Assembly: GCF_001186125.1 (NCBI RefSeq)
Contig: NW_014040387.1
Location: 48,554-69,371, forward strand
Direction: 5' to 3'
Length of the DNA stretch: 20,818 nt
Origin: Sphaeroforma arctica JP610
Taxonomy: Eukaryota > Opisthokonta > Ichthyosporea > Ichthyophonida
Positions 19,690 through 20,818 of this stretch are shown piece by piece. The notes under the pieces were generated by a model. The model saw nothing but the letters and a program-made list of their open reading frames with translations, ran no database searches and had not been told where the DNA came from. Position numbers and translations under genes: made by a program. Numbering within the stretch: the stretch's first letter is position 1; each line of letters begins with the position of its first letter.

Positions 19690-20399
19690 TCGCAGGTCAC
19701 CGTAAGCGTTGATGTCATTTTTCACTTCTTTAGAGAGGTTAACTCCTATAGTGTCCATCACCTGGTATATCAACAGATATTTGCCAGTGTAAATATGTGT
19801 GACCTTCCATCTTACGATTCCTACGCGTCATATGAGCAACTGCACCTCGTGTGATGGTATAAATAGCGAATGACTCACGAGACTCAAAAAGTTTCTATCT
19901 CGCGTATCGTCAAAGGAAGCATTCAGAATAGTTTTACGTGACTGGTTCCACACAGGGGAATGTCTTTCAAATAGGCTCATGAGCTGACCGTATAGTGTGC
20001 CATTTATAAGGCTCGCATAAATGTATGAGATCATTCATAATCTGCTTATCCTTAAGGTTGGTTGATTCTTCAAGTTGCTCAAATGCAGTGTTTCCAGTGC
20101 ACTCTCGTTAGTTGAAAAATCGACCTAAGCTTTAGCAATTTCGAGCAACTAAATAAAGCTTGGCTCAGTGTGTTCTCGCAGCACACACTCAGTGATACGC
20201 GGTGCTTGTTCTAGATCAGATTCAATTATCTTTCACTTTGTATCAATGAGGTAGCGAATATTACTCACTTGCTGTTCATTGAGATCCAAGTCAATCAAGG
20301 GACGTTTCTCTAACACTTGCATATCCGTACGTAGGCATCCGAGCTCTCACTATATTGTTCTCAATGCTAGAATGGCTACTCTCTAGTGAGGGTATGATA
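19690..20399 (-). other. Unassigned coding-like stretch after integrase of element 3
   Basis: Minus-strand pieces look like protein: NEQQVSNIRYLIDTK, IIESDLEQAPRITECVLREH, and from 20034 to 19828 a 68-codon open frame with YIYASLINGTLYGQLMSLFE. Nearer 19700, HIYTGKYLLIYQVMDTIGVN is also open. No family was recognised. Its position after integrase is where some elements carry an additional gene, but no signal peptide, fusion segment or envelope motif was identified. Confidence 0.3.
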
Positions 20400-20781
20400 T
20401 AGGTATTGCCAAAGTATCCTCACTTCATACATACCCTGCGACGTCCACAGAACAATCATACCTTTAACCTTGTACGCTTTATCCTACTTGTTACCTTCCT
20501 TAGACAGTAACCTCCACACCATATGCCCAGGTTCCCAGATCGGTGCTGGTCTTCTATGCTGATCTGCTGCCTACAACTGCGCTCCCTTTGCAACCTCATC
20601 CGATATCGCAACAGTTCAATCGCGCACTGTAGCTTCACTAAGCAAATGCATATCCAACACATCCAACAATCTCGCCCGTACAACCACGTCTAATTGCGAA
20701 GTATACTGTCTGCCCGTCAAATGATAATATGGACTCACACCAGTGGCCTAACTCACAGTAGCATTATATGCAAGCACTACG

Positions 20782-20783
<2 letters not shown>
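20400..20783 (-). pseudogene. Integrase end of element 3
   Basis: The minus strand reads ATGVSPYYHLTGRQYTSQLD near the right edge, which matches the end of integrase cores (family pattern TGxSPxxLxYGRxPxxPxD). PAPIWEPGHMVWRLLSKEGN then KAYKVKGMIVLWTSQGMYEV follow, the GDxVWL...KLxxKxxGPxxV carboxyl barrel. This sequence differs clearly from the integrase ends of elements 1 and 2. Fossil. Confidence 0.7.

Positions 20784-20818
<35 letters not shown>
20784..20818. repeat. (AT)n microsatellite at the window end
   Basis: The last 35 bases are pure AT dinucleotide, matching the long TA tract at the other end of the window. Confidence 0.95.

Larger units (their letters stand above)
13790..19690 (+). 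mobile_element. Ty3/Gypsy-like LTR retrotransposon fossil (element 2)
   Basis: Parts found in order on the plus strand are a gag-like region (about 13835-15055), a protease-like segment (about 15610-15765), reverse transcriptase (about 16930-17265), RNase H (about 17480-17710), a GPHTIDMFA block (17888-18130), integrase zinc and core parts (about 18572-19120) and the integrase end (about 19250-19480). Integrase after RNase H indicates Ty3/Gypsy. It is heavily broken, with well over ten breaks, so it is older than element 1. Ends are approximate, and no LTR pair was recognised. It meets element 3 tail to tail on the right. Confidence 0.82.
19690..20783 (-). mobile_element. Third Ty3/Gypsy-type retroelement fragment (element 3)
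   Basis: On the minus strand, starting from the right edge, an integrase end is recognisable, followed by about 700 bases of protein-like but unassigned sequence. The rest of the element would lie beyond the (TA)n at the window edge. It is broken, with several breaks. Its 3' side abuts the 3' side of element 2, so the two lie tail to tail. Confidence 0.65.

Overview
The window is nuclear DNA of a eukaryote. The one clear host gene is split by spliceosomal introns with canonical GT/AG ends, the standard genetic code fits, AT dinucleotide repeats are abundant, and most of the rest is decayed LTR-retrotransposon sequence. The species cannot be fixed from this. The DPH1 protein is of the ordinary eukaryotic type, and a protist or early-diverging opisthokont is possible, but that is a guess. 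Both ends of the window are (TA)n tracts, as expected of a contig that stopped at AT microsatellites.

Layout. (1) 1-436: (TA)n and TG repeats, then the end of an intron. (2) 437-3700, plus strand: five exons, the last about 390 codons, of DPH1. This is the iron-sulphur subunit of the enzyme that starts diphthamide synthesis on elongation factor 2. The amino-terminal exons lie off the left edge. An AATAAA overlaps the stop codon and a small hairpin follows. (3) 3757-4464: nothing recognised. (4) 4465-8250, minus strand: a broken Ty3/Gypsy-type element with gag, nucleocapsid-like, protease, reverse transcriptase, RNase H and integrase-end parts, in that order. Its gag frame is still long and open. 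(5) 8251-about 10480: T-rich non-coding DNA with degenerate repeats, probably the leader and LTR side of that element. (6) 10490-13790: hairpins, a 137-bp tandem duplication carrying a TATA-like box, and short coding-like scraps I cannot assign. (7) About 13790-19690, plus strand: a second, more decayed Ty3/Gypsy-like element with gag-like, protease-like, RT, RNase H, a GPHTIDMFA block and integrase. (8) About 19690-20783, minus strand: part of a third element, an integrase end plus an unassigned stretch. It meets the second element tail to tail.

The DPH1 gene is the only part likely to act in the cell. The retroelements are independent fossils, and no pair of LTRs could be recognised by eye for any of them. 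I found no tRNA, rRNA, CRISPR array or bacterial-type operon. The most interesting points are the RNase H / GPHTxDxFA / integrase order in the second element, the duplicated TATA-bearing 137-bp unit, the strand-skewed repeat-rich block, and the cysteine-rich tail of DPH1.
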